Assembly: GCA_013816805.1 (NCBI GenBank)
Contig: JACDDS010000001.1
Span: 209,001 to 273,000 of the forward strand
Length of the DNA: 64,000 nucleotides
Direction of reading: 5' to 3'
Source: Chitinophagales bacterium
GTDB taxonomy: Bacteria > Bacteroidota > Bacteroidia > Chitinophagales > UBA10324
Positions within the stretch are counted from its first letter, which is position 1. Every line of letters starts with the position of its first letter. The translations under genes were made by a program, and so were the position numbers. Positions 36,801 through 44,593 of the stretch are shown one piece after another. The notes below the pieces were generated by a model. That model was not told the origin of the DNA. It made no database searches and was given only the letters and a program-made list of their open reading frames with translations.

Positions 36801-37007
36801 AGATCAGTTTCCATTTGCCTGGAAAGAAATGGAAATCAATTTAGGATGACTATCAGTGATGATGGCTCAGGATTCATCTATAAGGATAAATATGCAGGAA
36901 ATGGACTGCACAGCATGAACGAGCGGGCTCGCACCCTGAATGGAATAATAAATATTCGCTCAACTCCCGGAAAAGGTACAGTAGTGGAATTACAATTAGT
37001 AGTATAG
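33894..37007 (+). CDS. Sensor histidine kinase with Reg_prop propeller and Y_Y_Y domain
   Basis: ATG 33894 is preferred to the TTG at 33885; it gives 1037 residues with signal peptide KQLLLVYFITLTLASKG. The periplasmic part holds two-component-regulator propeller repeats with the hallmark DKNGFLWIGTKFGLNKFDG and NWWIGTLEGFSRFD, followed by a Y_Y_Y domain (YQYQLAGLNDEWFFED, NYTFKVKAANAEG). One membrane segment (about 812-836, FYMLVLAVIIFITWY) leads to a HisKA_3 domain with His850 in NDLHDDVGSALS and an HATPase with DDGSGF and GNGLHSMNERA. This is the LuxR-type kinase class. The NarL-type regulator 79 nt downstream is its likely partner. In Bacteroidota such kinases often sense oligosaccharides. 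Confidence 0.93.
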   Translation: MSAQNSKQLLLVYFITLTLASKGETPDFHFENFTTENGLSNNEVSCFYQDKNGFLWIGTKFGLNKFDGNQFQSFYHNPNDSNSLSGNQIVDLLQDENGVFWVATKDGGLTRYDPLAQHGKQFDQFINSPENPLSFPTNRLNCVFNYSSKYIMAGAEGFPIVLIDKKSLKVVRWTAVMDTSDLFSLFNADIKQQLLWSPWVHKIKRQNDTLFISFLSATIVYRIVKNRLYNPKYNPSIEADPSGILTIPDFCIDGKKIWCTSWKQGLFLQQDSFFNDHWTISTKKFGDFNDVAKAVSNYNQQYLLVASASTGLYLIDKNNGKKISFRNRKSEPYSLASNQTTSLFKDRDGNWWIGTLEGFSRFDSKQWQIKITPILSDAFPDFTSFSIFEDDENILRICTSDGIYKKASGEKSFHLVPFEFRNKLLSTTLIHEYAPGEFILGTELSFFKYYPRSETIEPVPEDKQFNFHTGLYDFGTFQIRSMVSDTLHQHPVLMYAPLGWGLGLYDLVTKERFDFIVNHSIKNSIGNNLSRKIIKDKMGVIWVATSGGLFKWRGQSELINDFDSYFHIPNDSSSISSNDISDIFADANNHLWITTIGGALNEFDGNRFTCYRADLPQSNLMYGIYADRSNRFWIPSAAGFEVFDRAEKRFFHVRVFNSTIMLRPPAQIMLDKNGTMMYAAKNFLVSFQPDSLRFDKTFPKIYLTDFKVMDQSIFQTSVYSNLRLPYNKNFITIDFSSLQLSHSSQVKYQYQLAGLNDEWFFEDADGKANFMSLPPANYTFKVKAANAEGKWSDALNLVSFTILKPYWQEWWFYMLVLAVIIFITWYIISLRFRQILRLQTVRNRIANDLHDDVGSALSTISLYTEVAQLKSSDEIGLKQILTKISATSQEMQENMNFIVWSIQPRNDRFDHMVLRMKQYAIEVLQTKNVQVQFEYDEKVQAIKFFAEQRKEIFLIFKETVNNISKYANCRSVSICLERNGNQFRMTISDDGSGFIYKDKYAGNGLHSMNERARTLNGIINIRSTPGKGTVVELQLVV

Positions 37008-37086
37008 GCTTATTGCTCTTGATTGTGACCCGCAAGATTTTGCAGGTGAAACATAAATTAATCCATGGCATTTTTGCATTTCAATC

Positions 37087-37725
37087 ATGAGCATTCGTGT
37101 AACTATTTTCGAAGACAATCCTACCCGGCGCGACGGATTAAAGTTACTGCTGGACAGTTCGCCAGGCTTCGAATCAGCGGGGGCATTTGAAAACTGTAAT
37201 AATGTATTAAGTGATGTATTAAGCACGCAGCCGGATGTGGTACTGATGGATATAGAATTACCAGGCATAAGTGGCATTGACGCCGTACGTAAAATTAAGG
37301 AAGAATATCCTGCCATGGCCGTTATGATGCAAACGGTATTTGATCATGATGAAAAAGTATTTCAATCGATTCTGGCGGGTGCCACCGGTTATATATTAAA
37401 GAAAACTCCGCCTGTTAAACTGCTGGAAGCCATACAGGAAATTTATGAAGGAGGCGCCCCCATGACCCCGGAAATTGCAATGAAAGTCTTGAAATTTTTT
37501 AGGAATAAAGAAGCTCAAAAAATACAAGTGCACTACTTGTTAACTGAAAAGGAAAAAGAGATTCTTACCGGACTGGTGGACGGCTTAAGCTATAAAATGA
37601 TTGCAGACAGACTCAGTATCAGCTATCATACAGTCAACTTTCACATTCGTAATATTTATCAAAAACTACACGTACATTCTGTGAGTGAAGCTGTCGCAAA
37701 AGCTATAAAAGAAAAGATTGTCTGA
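37087..37725 (+). CDS. NarL/LuxR-family response regulator
   Basis: A 212-residue regulator. The receiver domain (about 4-122) has Glu9-Asp10, phospho-acceptor Asp55 in VVLMDIELPG and the ILKKT lysine. The C-terminal LuxR-type helix-turn-helix (about 148-210) includes LTEKEKEILTGLVDGLSYK and the recognition segment YHTVNFHIRNIYQKL. It sits 79 nt after the propeller kinase and is its likely partner; the pair reads as one operon. Targets unknown, with the PPC-repeat secreted protein downstream (37917) a natural candidate. Confidence 0.94.
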   Translation: MSIRVTIFEDNPTRRDGLKLLLDSSPGFESAGAFENCNNVLSDVLSTQPDVVLMDIELPGISGIDAVRKIKEEYPAMAVMMQTVFDHDEKVFQSILAGATGYILKKTPPVKLLEAIQEIYEGGAPMTPEIAMKVLKFFRNKEAQKIQVHYLLTEKEKEILTGLVDGLSYKMIADRLSISYHTVNFHIRNIYQKLHVHSVSEAVAKAIKEKIV

Positions 37726-37730
37726 ATGAA

Positions 37731-37759
37731 AATATATAATTGCATAATAATTATATATT
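37731..37759 (+). terminator. AT-only hairpin after the response regulator
   Basis: AATATATAATT (37731-37741) and AATTATATATT (37749-37759) form an 11-bp stem of A-T pairs over a 7-nt loop, 6 nt after the stop. Without GC pairs or a T-run this is weak as a terminator. Confidence 0.3.
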
Positions 37760-37916
37760 CAATAAAGGTATTCTTGCATTTATAGCTACTGCTAATACAA
37801 CCTGCAACACATCTGATCCTATCCATTATAAATATCCATGCCTTACCTGCGAGATTTAGTAGTTGTAAAATCTGACCCGCAGAGATAGGTTTGTAGAAAA
37901 ATTAAAAAAGATAAAC

Positions 37917-40265
37917 ATGAAAACAAAATACCTACTTCTGGGCATGATGTTCTTTTTACTGTGTGCAAATACTTTTGCTGCGGAAATAGAACCCAATGAC
38001 ACCAAGGCGAAAGCTACTAAGCTGAATCTTAATGGCAGTAATACAGGGGCAATCAATCCTGTAGGGGATGTTGATTGGTGGCAGGTAGCCACTACTTCTG
38101 ATGGGCAACTGAATGTTACTCTTACATCAACGAATGGTTTATATTGCTATGTTACCATATATGATAACAACGGCACTACGTTGCTTGCTTCTAATTATAC
38201 GAATGGTACGGTTACCATTTCAAAGGATGGTTTAGCTCCCGGAACTTATTTCATTTATATCTATCCCTATTACTCAGATCAGATGCCATCTTATACGCTT
38301 TCAAATGTATTTACACCTGCTGCTTTAACCAACGATCCTGAGCCAAATGATACCTATACAAATGCAAGTAACCTTCCATTAAACAAAAGCAAAACAGGAC
38401 ATATTGGCTTTTATTATAATCAAAAAAGAGATACGACAGATTTTTGGAAAATTACAACCACAGGTGACGGTTTAGTAAGACTTAGTCTGACCTCGCAGAA
38501 CGGACAGTATGTTTATTATCAACTATTCGATGCTGATGGTATCACGAATCTTCATAGCAGCTATACCAATGGATCTCAATCGTACGACGTTGTTGGTCTG
38601 GCGGCGGGAACCTATTATGTTAAAATATTTTGCTTCTACAGTGATGGCTTTGCTCCTTATACTCTTACTGACAGCCTGATTCCTCCTGTGCAGGCTAATG
38701 ACCCTGAGTCAAATGATTCAAAAAAGAATGCGGTCACCTTGAATTTAAACAGTACCGTTACCGGGCATATAGGATATTATGCAAACCTACAGCGGGATAT
38801 GGAGGATTGGTATAAGGTTACAACCAATAAAGATGGTATGATTTCAATCACGTTTACTTCTAACAATAACCAGTATGTGTACGCATACCTGTACGATAAT
38901 GATGGTAGCACACTGATAGGTGGAAATTACACCAATGGTACTTTTACCTTCAATACGGATGGTCTTATGGCAGGTACATACTATGTGAAAATTTTCCCCT
39001 ATTACTCCGATGGATTCGCACCGTATACGCTCACAAATTCATTATCCAAGTATGCAAATGCAGATGATGGCATTTCGAATGATGTTGCGAAAAAAGCCGC
39101 CACCTTACCGGCAAACACTACTACTCCTGGTCACGTAGGTTTTTATTATAAGAATTCCCGTGATTTAATAGATTGGTGGAAGATCAATTATACCGGGAAT
39201 GGTGATTTAACAGTAACTATGAATGTAGAACCATGGCTAAGCACTGGTGGAGTTCCCTACTCATATCTTCAGATTTATGAAGACACATTAGCAGCGCCCA
39301 TCTTTAACCAGTACAACAATTCCGGAACTGTTACGGCAACTCTTACAGGCTTGTCTAAGAAATATTACTATGTGGCAGTATTCCCTTTTTACAACACTGA
39401 ATGGTTTTCATACAATCTAACTCCAACATTTACTCAAAAGAACTGTGCCTCAATTAGCCTGGTACAAGCTACTTCAAATGGTTGTTCCAACAGCAGTCTG
39501 GAATACCAGGCAAGTGGAAGTCATGCACCCTATTCGGTTCAATTATACCGGTATGGAAAGCCGCTGGGATCTCCCATAGTAGTAAATAATGGGAATTCCT
39601 TCACATTCGATAATCTGGCCCCTGGCAATTATTACGCAACAGTTTACGGTGATGGAGCAACTGGAAGCTGCTCCAGCACAACACCTGTTACTACTATTAT
39701 GCCTGTTATAAAAGGGGAAACTACTTCTGGAATAACGTCAACCAAAGCAACGCTCAAATGGAACACAATTTCTTGTGTCGTCGAGTACAGTGTTCAATAC
39801 CGGGTGGAAGGAACTTCTTCCTGGACAACGAAAACAACAAACGGCAATGTGAATTCGTATCAATTAAAAAACCTGACTCCCAGCACTACTTATGAGTGGC
39901 GGGTGGCAGGTGTAGATATGGGTAATGGTGAAACAGCCACGGGAAAGTATTCTTCCATTACTACCTTTACAACGTTAGCATCTAAAAATGAAAACCTTCT
40001 GTCAACAGGAGGAGATAATTTAATAACTTCTTTGTATCCCAATCCTGTTTCAGATGTAATCAACCTTTCCATTGAACACGGTTCCGGACAGTTAAACCTC
40101 TCTATCGTTAATAATATTGGTCAGGTCATGGCTCAGCGTATCGTTCAGGCAGATGCTGCTGGCACTATTGTAAGCTGGAATGTTTCTGAATTCCCACAAG
40201 GAATATACCTGGTGAGAATTACGAATGGCACTTCAATAGAAACAAGACTGTTTAATAAGCAGTAA
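37917..40265 (+). CDS. Secreted protein with four PPC repeats, fibronectin III and T9SS type A domain
   Basis: A 782-residue exported protein with a signal peptide (1-21, LLCANTFAAE). Four pre-peptidase C-terminal-like (PPC) repeats of about 115-120 residues follow (about 22-135, 140-255, 262-380, 385-500). Each opens with D-P-E-P/S-N-D (first EIEPNDTKAKAT) and holds a D-x-W core (DVDWWQV, TTDFWKI, MEDWYKV, LIDWWKI) and a Y-Y-V-K-I-F/Y strand (GTYYVKIFPYYSDGFAPYTL in the third). Then come a linker, a fibronectin III domain (about 595-690, VEYSVQYRVEGTSSW ... YEWRVAGVD) and a type A sorting domain with SLYPNPVSDVINLSIEHGSG. There is no enzyme domain, so a binding or adhesion role is inferred. 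It follows the NarL-type regulator on the same strand. Confidence 0.88.
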   Translation: MKTKYLLLGMMFFLLCANTFAAEIEPNDTKAKATKLNLNGSNTGAINPVGDVDWWQVATTSDGQLNVTLTSTNGLYCYVTIYDNNGTTLLASNYTNGTVTISKDGLAPGTYFIYIYPYYSDQMPSYTLSNVFTPAALTNDPEPNDTYTNASNLPLNKSKTGHIGFYYNQKRDTTDFWKITTTGDGLVRLSLTSQNGQYVYYQLFDADGITNLHSSYTNGSQSYDVVGLAAGTYYVKIFCFYSDGFAPYTLTDSLIPPVQANDPESNDSKKNAVTLNLNSTVTGHIGYYANLQRDMEDWYKVTTNKDGMISITFTSNNNQYVYAYLYDNDGSTLIGGNYTNGTFTFNTDGLMAGTYYVKIFPYYSDGFAPYTLTNSLSKYANADDGISNDVAKKAATLPANTTTPGHVGFYYKNSRDLIDWWKINYTGNGDLTVTMNVEPWLSTGGVPYSYLQIYEDTLAAPIFNQYNNSGTVTATLTGLSKKYYYVAVFPFYNTEWFSYNLTPTFTQKNCASISLVQATSNGCSNSSLEYQASGSHAPYSVQLYRYGKPLGSPIVVNNGNSFTFDNLAPGNYYATVYGDGATGSCSSTTPVTTIMPVIKGETTSGITSTKATLKWNTISCVVEYSVQYRVEGTSSWTTKTTNGNVNSYQLKNLTPSTTYEWRVAGVDMGNGETATGKYSSITTFTTLASKNENLLSTGGDNLITSLYPNPVSDVINLSIEHGSGQLNLSIVNNIGQVMAQRIVQADAAGTIVSWNVSEFPQGIYLVRITNGTSIETRLFNKQ

Positions 40266-40278
40266 CAGAATGTATCTC

Positions 40279-40313
40279 AAAAAAAACGCGGCCCGCAAGC
40301 CGCGTTTTTTTTT
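40279..40313 (+). terminator. Rho-independent (probably bidirectional) terminator
   Basis: ACGCGGC (40286-40292) pairs with GCCGCGT (40299-40305) across a 6-nt loop, with a run of A before and a run of T after. The stem is far more GC-rich than the surroundings. It sits 13 nt after the PPC-protein stop and ends that transcript; the A-run makes it usable from the other strand as well. Confidence 0.88.
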
Positions 40314-40460
40314 GCTTAAAGCTACCCGCCATATTCTTTATTTCTTTATCGATTTATGCTCCTTTTGAAATATAACCTGAATAGGGATCAGTTTAGAAAA
40401 GCTGGTTAAACTAATCAGAGTGTTGCATCTTTGTAACAGCAGTAAACAATTATTTGACTG

Positions 40461-41489
40461 ATGAGAACAGTTTTGATTCTTTTTCTTCTTTACTCTTGTT
40501 CTTTTCAGTCTCCTCGGTCTGACAACACGTTGGCTTCTCATTTTCCTTCCGGGGAAAAAATTAATGGCGCAGGCCTGGTAGCCCCCTATTCCATGATTGA
40601 TGAAAGTGCCCTTGATTCACTTAGCAGTATTCACACAAATTATGTATGCTTAATGCCGTTTGCATTTGTGAAGCCGGACGAGGCGGCAATCTATTACAAC
40701 GGCAACCACCAGGCATGGGGTGAAAGCCCCAATGGCATTGCTTGCTGTATTAAAATGGCTCACGACCGCGGAATGAAAGTTATGGTGAAGCCGCAGCTTT
40801 GGGCGCACCATGGTGAATATACAGGTGATATTAAATTTTCAGATGTATCAGCATGGGAGAAATTCGAAGATGGATATTCAGATTATATACTGCAATTGGC
40901 CAAAGTTGCAGATTCCTCTCATGCAGATATTTTTTGCATCGGTACAGAATTGAATTGTTTTGTTGCCTCTCAAAATCAATACTGGAGTGGACTTATTGAT
41001 TCGGTTCGAAAAATCTATCATGGTCAGGTCACCTATGCTGAAAACTGGGATTGCTATCAGCGTATTCCTTTTTGGAATAAGCTGGACTACATTGGTGTGA
41101 ATGCCTATTTTCCCCTTTCAGATCATTCAACTCCTGAGGTTGAAGATCTGAAGCAGAAGTGGCAACCCTGGCTGCTAGCAATGAAATCGTTATCAGGCAA
41201 AAATCAAAAACCGGTTCTGTTTACTGAATACGGTTATCGAAGCATTGATGGCTGTGCCAAAGCCCCGTGGGAATTTTTTACTTCGGGAAAAACCAATTAC
41301 ACAGCACAGCAAAATGCCTATGAAGCCATGTTTGAAACCTTCTGGAATCAGGATTGGTTTGCAGGCGGATTTTTCTGGAAATGGTACGATAAGCTGGATG
41401 ATGAAGAATATCCAATAGATCAGGACTTCACTCCGCAGCAGAAGCCTGTTTTGCAGGTTATTCGTAAATGGTATGAAAAAAAATCCTGA
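40461..41489 (+). CDS. GH113-like glycoside hydrolase lipoprotein
   Basis: A 342-residue lipoprotein (lipobox LLYSC, Cys13). It is a TIM-barrel enzyme with the features of family GH113 (beta-mannanase-type): acid/base Glu163 in FCIGTELNCF and nucleophile Glu256 in VLFTEYGYRS. GGFFWKWYDK is the typical final barrel strand, and VKPQLWAHHGEYTGD is another family block. Lipid anchoring puts it in the periplasm or on the surface. The substrate could be mannan or another glycan; some homologues in Bacteroidota act on other linkages. It stands alone after a strong terminator and before valS. Confidence 0.85.
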   Translation: MRTVLILFLLYSCSFQSPRSDNTLASHFPSGEKINGAGLVAPYSMIDESALDSLSSIHTNYVCLMPFAFVKPDEAAIYYNGNHQAWGESPNGIACCIKMAHDRGMKVMVKPQLWAHHGEYTGDIKFSDVSAWEKFEDGYSDYILQLAKVADSSHADIFCIGTELNCFVASQNQYWSGLIDSVRKIYHGQVTYAENWDCYQRIPFWNKLDYIGVNAYFPLSDHSTPEVEDLKQKWQPWLLAMKSLSGKNQKPVLFTEYGYRSIDGCAKAPWEFFTSGKTNYTAQQNAYEAMFETFWNQDWFAGGFFWKWYDKLDDEEYPIDQDFTPQQKPVLQVIRKWYEKKS

Positions 41490-41560
41490 GAGAGCAATAT
41501 CTGTTCATAGCAAAATCTTCTGCCGGGCATTTCTGTAAATTAACCTTTACGCCAGGAATT

Positions 41561-41568
41561 TATCTTTG
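41561..41568 (+). promoter_or_regulatory. Candidate Bacteroidota -7 promoter element before valS
   Basis: TATCTTTG fits TAnnTTTG and lies 38 nt before the ATG. A good -33 TTTG was not found. Confidence 0.45.
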
Positions 41569-41606
41569 CATTTTTTCAGCAATTCATTGTAAACTTTTTT
41601 GCCGCT

Positions 41607-44381
41607 ATGGAGATGGAGAAGATTTATAATCCTTCCGGTATAGATGATAAGTGGTACCAGCGCTGGATGGATGCAAAGCTATTTCAATCAAAGCCCGATG
41701 AACGTGAACCTTATACTATAGTAATTCCGCCGCCGAATGTGACCGGTGTATTGCATATGGGCCATGCGCTGAACAATACCATCCAGGACATCTGTATCCG
41801 CCGTGCACGAATGATGGGAAAAAATGCCTGTTGGATTCCGGGAACTGACCATGCCTCTATTGCTACAGAAGCAAAGGTGACGGCAATGCTGAAAGTACAA
41901 GGGATCAGCAAGAAGGATCTTTCACGTGACGAATTTTTGAAATACTGCTGGGAATGGAAGGAAAAATATGGAGGAATTATTTTGCAGCAGCTTAAAAAAT
42001 TAGGCTGCTCACTGGATTGGAACCGAACAGCCTTCACCATGGATCCGGATTACTCCCGCGCAGTAATCGGGGTTTTCATCGATCTGTATAATAAAGGATA
42101 CATCTACCGCGGTGTTAAGATGATCAATTGGGATCCTAAAGCAAAGACAGCACTTAGTGATGAAGAAGTTATTCACAGAGAGGTAAAATCGAAACTATAT
42201 TACATACGGTACAGCCTGGATTCGAATTCAAATGATGGTGACCAAAAATCTGTAAATGAGACTTTGAATATTGGACAGGAGGAATACATTACCATTGCGA
42301 CTGTTCGGCCGGAAACTATATTAGGAGATACTGCAATCGCCGTTAATCCAAATGATCCTCGGTTCCAGCACCTCCATGGCCGGTTCGCTTTTGTACCCCT
42401 GATAAACCGCAGAATCCCAATCATTTTTGATGACTATGTGACCATGGAATTTGGGACCGGCGCGTTAAAAGTTACACCTGCTCACGACATAAATGATTAC
42501 AACCTTGGTTTAAAGCATCAGCTCCAGGTTATCGATACATTAAATGATGATGGCACGTTGAGCAATGCTGCGCAGCTTTATACGGGCGAGGATCGCTTCG
42601 AAGCACGGCGAAAAATTGTTCGTGATTTAGAAAAAAGCGGACACCTGGAAAAAACGGAAGACTACGTTAACCAGATCGGTTTTTCCGAGCGAACAGAGGT
42701 TGTGATAGAACCACGTCTATCCTTACAGTGGTGGTGCCGGATGGAAAATATGGCTAAGCCAGCTCTTAAAGCAGTATTGGATGAAGATATTAAGTTTTAT
42801 CCTGCAAAATTTAAAAATACGTATCGCCACTGGATGGAAAACATTCACGATTGGTGCATCAGCCGGCAGCTGTGGTGGGGACATCGCATACCGGCATGGT
42901 TTGCGCCAGACGGAAATCTTGCAGTGGCGGCAACGGCTGAAGAAGCAGCAGCAATTTTAAATGTAAAGAAACTGAATCTGGAAGCTACAATCGAAAATTC
43001 ACAGTTCGCTGATCCTGTTTCTTACTATGAAGCCAGACAGTTGCGGCAGGATGAAGACGTGCTCGATACGTGGTTCTCATCCTGGCTGTGGCCTTTCGAA
43101 GTATTTAAGGGATTAAGTGATCCGGGAAATGAAGAGGTGAAGTATTACTATCCCACAAACACGCTCGTAACCGCTCCTGAAATTATCTTCTTCTGGGTGG
43201 CGCGCATGATCATGAGCGGGTATGAGTATATGGGGAAAAAGCCATTCAGCGAAGTGTACTTCACCGGCATAGTACGGGACACCTTGGGAAGGAAAATGTC
43301 TAAATCACTTGGCAACTCTCCCGATTTGCTGGCTTTGATTGATCAGTATGGGGCCGACGCTGTACGGTTTGGTATTTTAATTTCATCACCTGCAGGCAAC
43401 GATCTTTTGTATGATGAGAAGCTGATTGAGCAGGGAAGAAATTTTAACAATAAAATTTGGAATGCACTGCGGCTGATAAAAGGATGGAGTATATCTGATA
43501 GCAATCCTCCTCCCGATTTATCACAGTCAACCGGTAATCAATTTTCAGTGGAGTGGTTCGAAAATCATTTGAATTTAACTGTAAAAGAATTAGAACGGCT
43601 GTTAAACGAATTTCAGATTTCTGCAGCATTAAAACTTTTATATGAATTGGTTTGGGTAGATTTCTGTTCCTGGTACCTTGAAATGGTGAAGCCCGGGTTT
43701 GAGCAATCAACTGATCAGGAAACCTACTCTAAAACAGTTGACTTTTTTGAGATACTAATGAAATTATTACACCCCTTCATGCCTTTTATAACTGAAGAGC
43801 TTTTTCATTTAATAAGGGAAAGAACGGAAACAGAATTTATAACCATTTCAGATTATCCAAAGTATATTAAAAAAGAAGGGTTCAACGAAAATTACGAAAG
43901 CGTACCATCGCTACCGATAAGTGAAACATTAAAAGAATTGGGTACAATAATTAAGGAAATAGTTACAGAGGTTCGTGAACAAAAAAATAGAAATAATATA
44001 AAGCAAAATGAAAAAGTGACATTGTATTATTTGGATGACCGCTATATAGTAAACAGTGACCTGCTAAAGAAGTTAGCAGGCTTAAGCAGCATTGAAAAAG
44101 TGACAGACATTCCGGAAAATTCGATCCGTTTTCTCTACCGGACGCAGGAATTTTTCTTGGCATCTCCCCGTGCAATTGATTTTTCTAAAGAAAGGCTGTT
44201 TTTAGAAAAGGAACTTACCTATCACCGTGGTTTCTTAGATTCGGTAATGAAGAAGCTTGGCAACGAAAAATTTAAATCGAAAGCTTCGGTTCAGATAATT
44301 GAAAATGAAAAGAAGAAAGCTTTCGATGCACAGGAAAAAATCAGGCTGCTGGAAGAGCGGTTGCATGTAATTATAAATTAA
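41607..44381 (+). CDS. valS: Valyl-tRNA synthetase
   Basis: A 924-residue class I aminoacyl-tRNA synthetase that charges tRNA-Val and edits misactivated threonine. PPPNVTGVLHMGHALNN is the HIGH motif and KMSKS lies at residues 563-567 in GRKMSKSLGN. The editing domain has TVRPETILGDTAIAVNP and FGTGALKVTPAHDINDYNLG. Near the C-terminus, LLHPFMPFITEELF is the anticodon-binding hallmark, and a coiled-coil arm ends the protein (ERLFLEKELTYHRGFLDSV). Length is normal. It has its own promoter element and is monocistronic. Confidence 0.97.
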   Translation: MEMEKIYNPSGIDDKWYQRWMDAKLFQSKPDEREPYTIVIPPPNVTGVLHMGHALNNTIQDICIRRARMMGKNACWIPGTDHASIATEAKVTAMLKVQGISKKDLSRDEFLKYCWEWKEKYGGIILQQLKKLGCSLDWNRTAFTMDPDYSRAVIGVFIDLYNKGYIYRGVKMINWDPKAKTALSDEEVIHREVKSKLYYIRYSLDSNSNDGDQKSVNETLNIGQEEYITIATVRPETILGDTAIAVNPNDPRFQHLHGRFAFVPLINRRIPIIFDDYVTMEFGTGALKVTPAHDINDYNLGLKHQLQVIDTLNDDGTLSNAAQLYTGEDRFEARRKIVRDLEKSGHLEKTEDYVNQIGFSERTEVVIEPRLSLQWWCRMENMAKPALKAVLDEDIKFYPAKFKNTYRHWMENIHDWCISRQLWWGHRIPAWFAPDGNLAVAATAEEAAAILNVKKLNLEATIENSQFADPVSYYEARQLRQDEDVLDTWFSSWLWPFEVFKGLSDPGNEEVKYYYPTNTLVTAPEIIFFWVARMIMSGYEYMGKKPFSEVYFTGIVRDTLGRKMSKSLGNSPDLLALIDQYGADAVRFGILISSPAGNDLLYDEKLIEQGRNFNNKIWNALRLIKGWSISDSNPPPDLSQSTGNQFSVEWFENHLNLTVKELERLLNEFQISAALKLLYELVWVDFCSWYLEMVKPGFEQSTDQETYSKTVDFFEILMKLLHPFMPFITEELFHLIRERTETEFITISDYPKYIKKEGFNENYESVPSLPISETLKELGTIIKEIVTEVREQKNRNNIKQNEKVTLYYLDDRYIVNSDLLKKLAGLSSIEKVTDIPENSIRFLYRTQEFFLASPRAIDFSKERLFLEKELTYHRGFLDSVMKKLGNEKFKSKASVQIIENEKKKAFDAQEKIRLLEERLHVIIN

Positions 44382-44575
44382 CTTGAAAAATGGAAGTGAT
44401 AATTAAAATTTGCTATTGTTGCTTCCGGTACCTTAATTCCTACGCTGCTGTTCCCATTTGAAATTGCAAGTACATAATTTCCTTTACGCAGAGACGCAAT
44501 AAAACATAATATTTCAGTATAGTCACTTTCTGTTTGTTTCAAACCGTAAAAAGCTTGCATTGACCTGCTATTCAA
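44378..44575 (-). pseudogene. Possible T9SS sorting-domain remnant
   Basis: A 65-codon reverse ORF between valS and the amidohydrolase. SLRKGNYVLAISNGNSSVGIKV resembles the last strands of a type A sorting domain (G-x-Y-x-L-x-I-x-N-G). It has no signal peptide and no plausible start context, and the tail (ANFNYHFHFSS) is not typical. Probably debris of a lost cargo gene, or chance. Confidence 0.3.
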
Positions 44576-44593
44576 ATTACATTGATCTTCTGT

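Noticed and set aside
37917-39420. Repeated DNA as a CRISPR-like array
   Set aside because: The repeats are long protein domains within one reading frame, with no short direct repeats and spacers.
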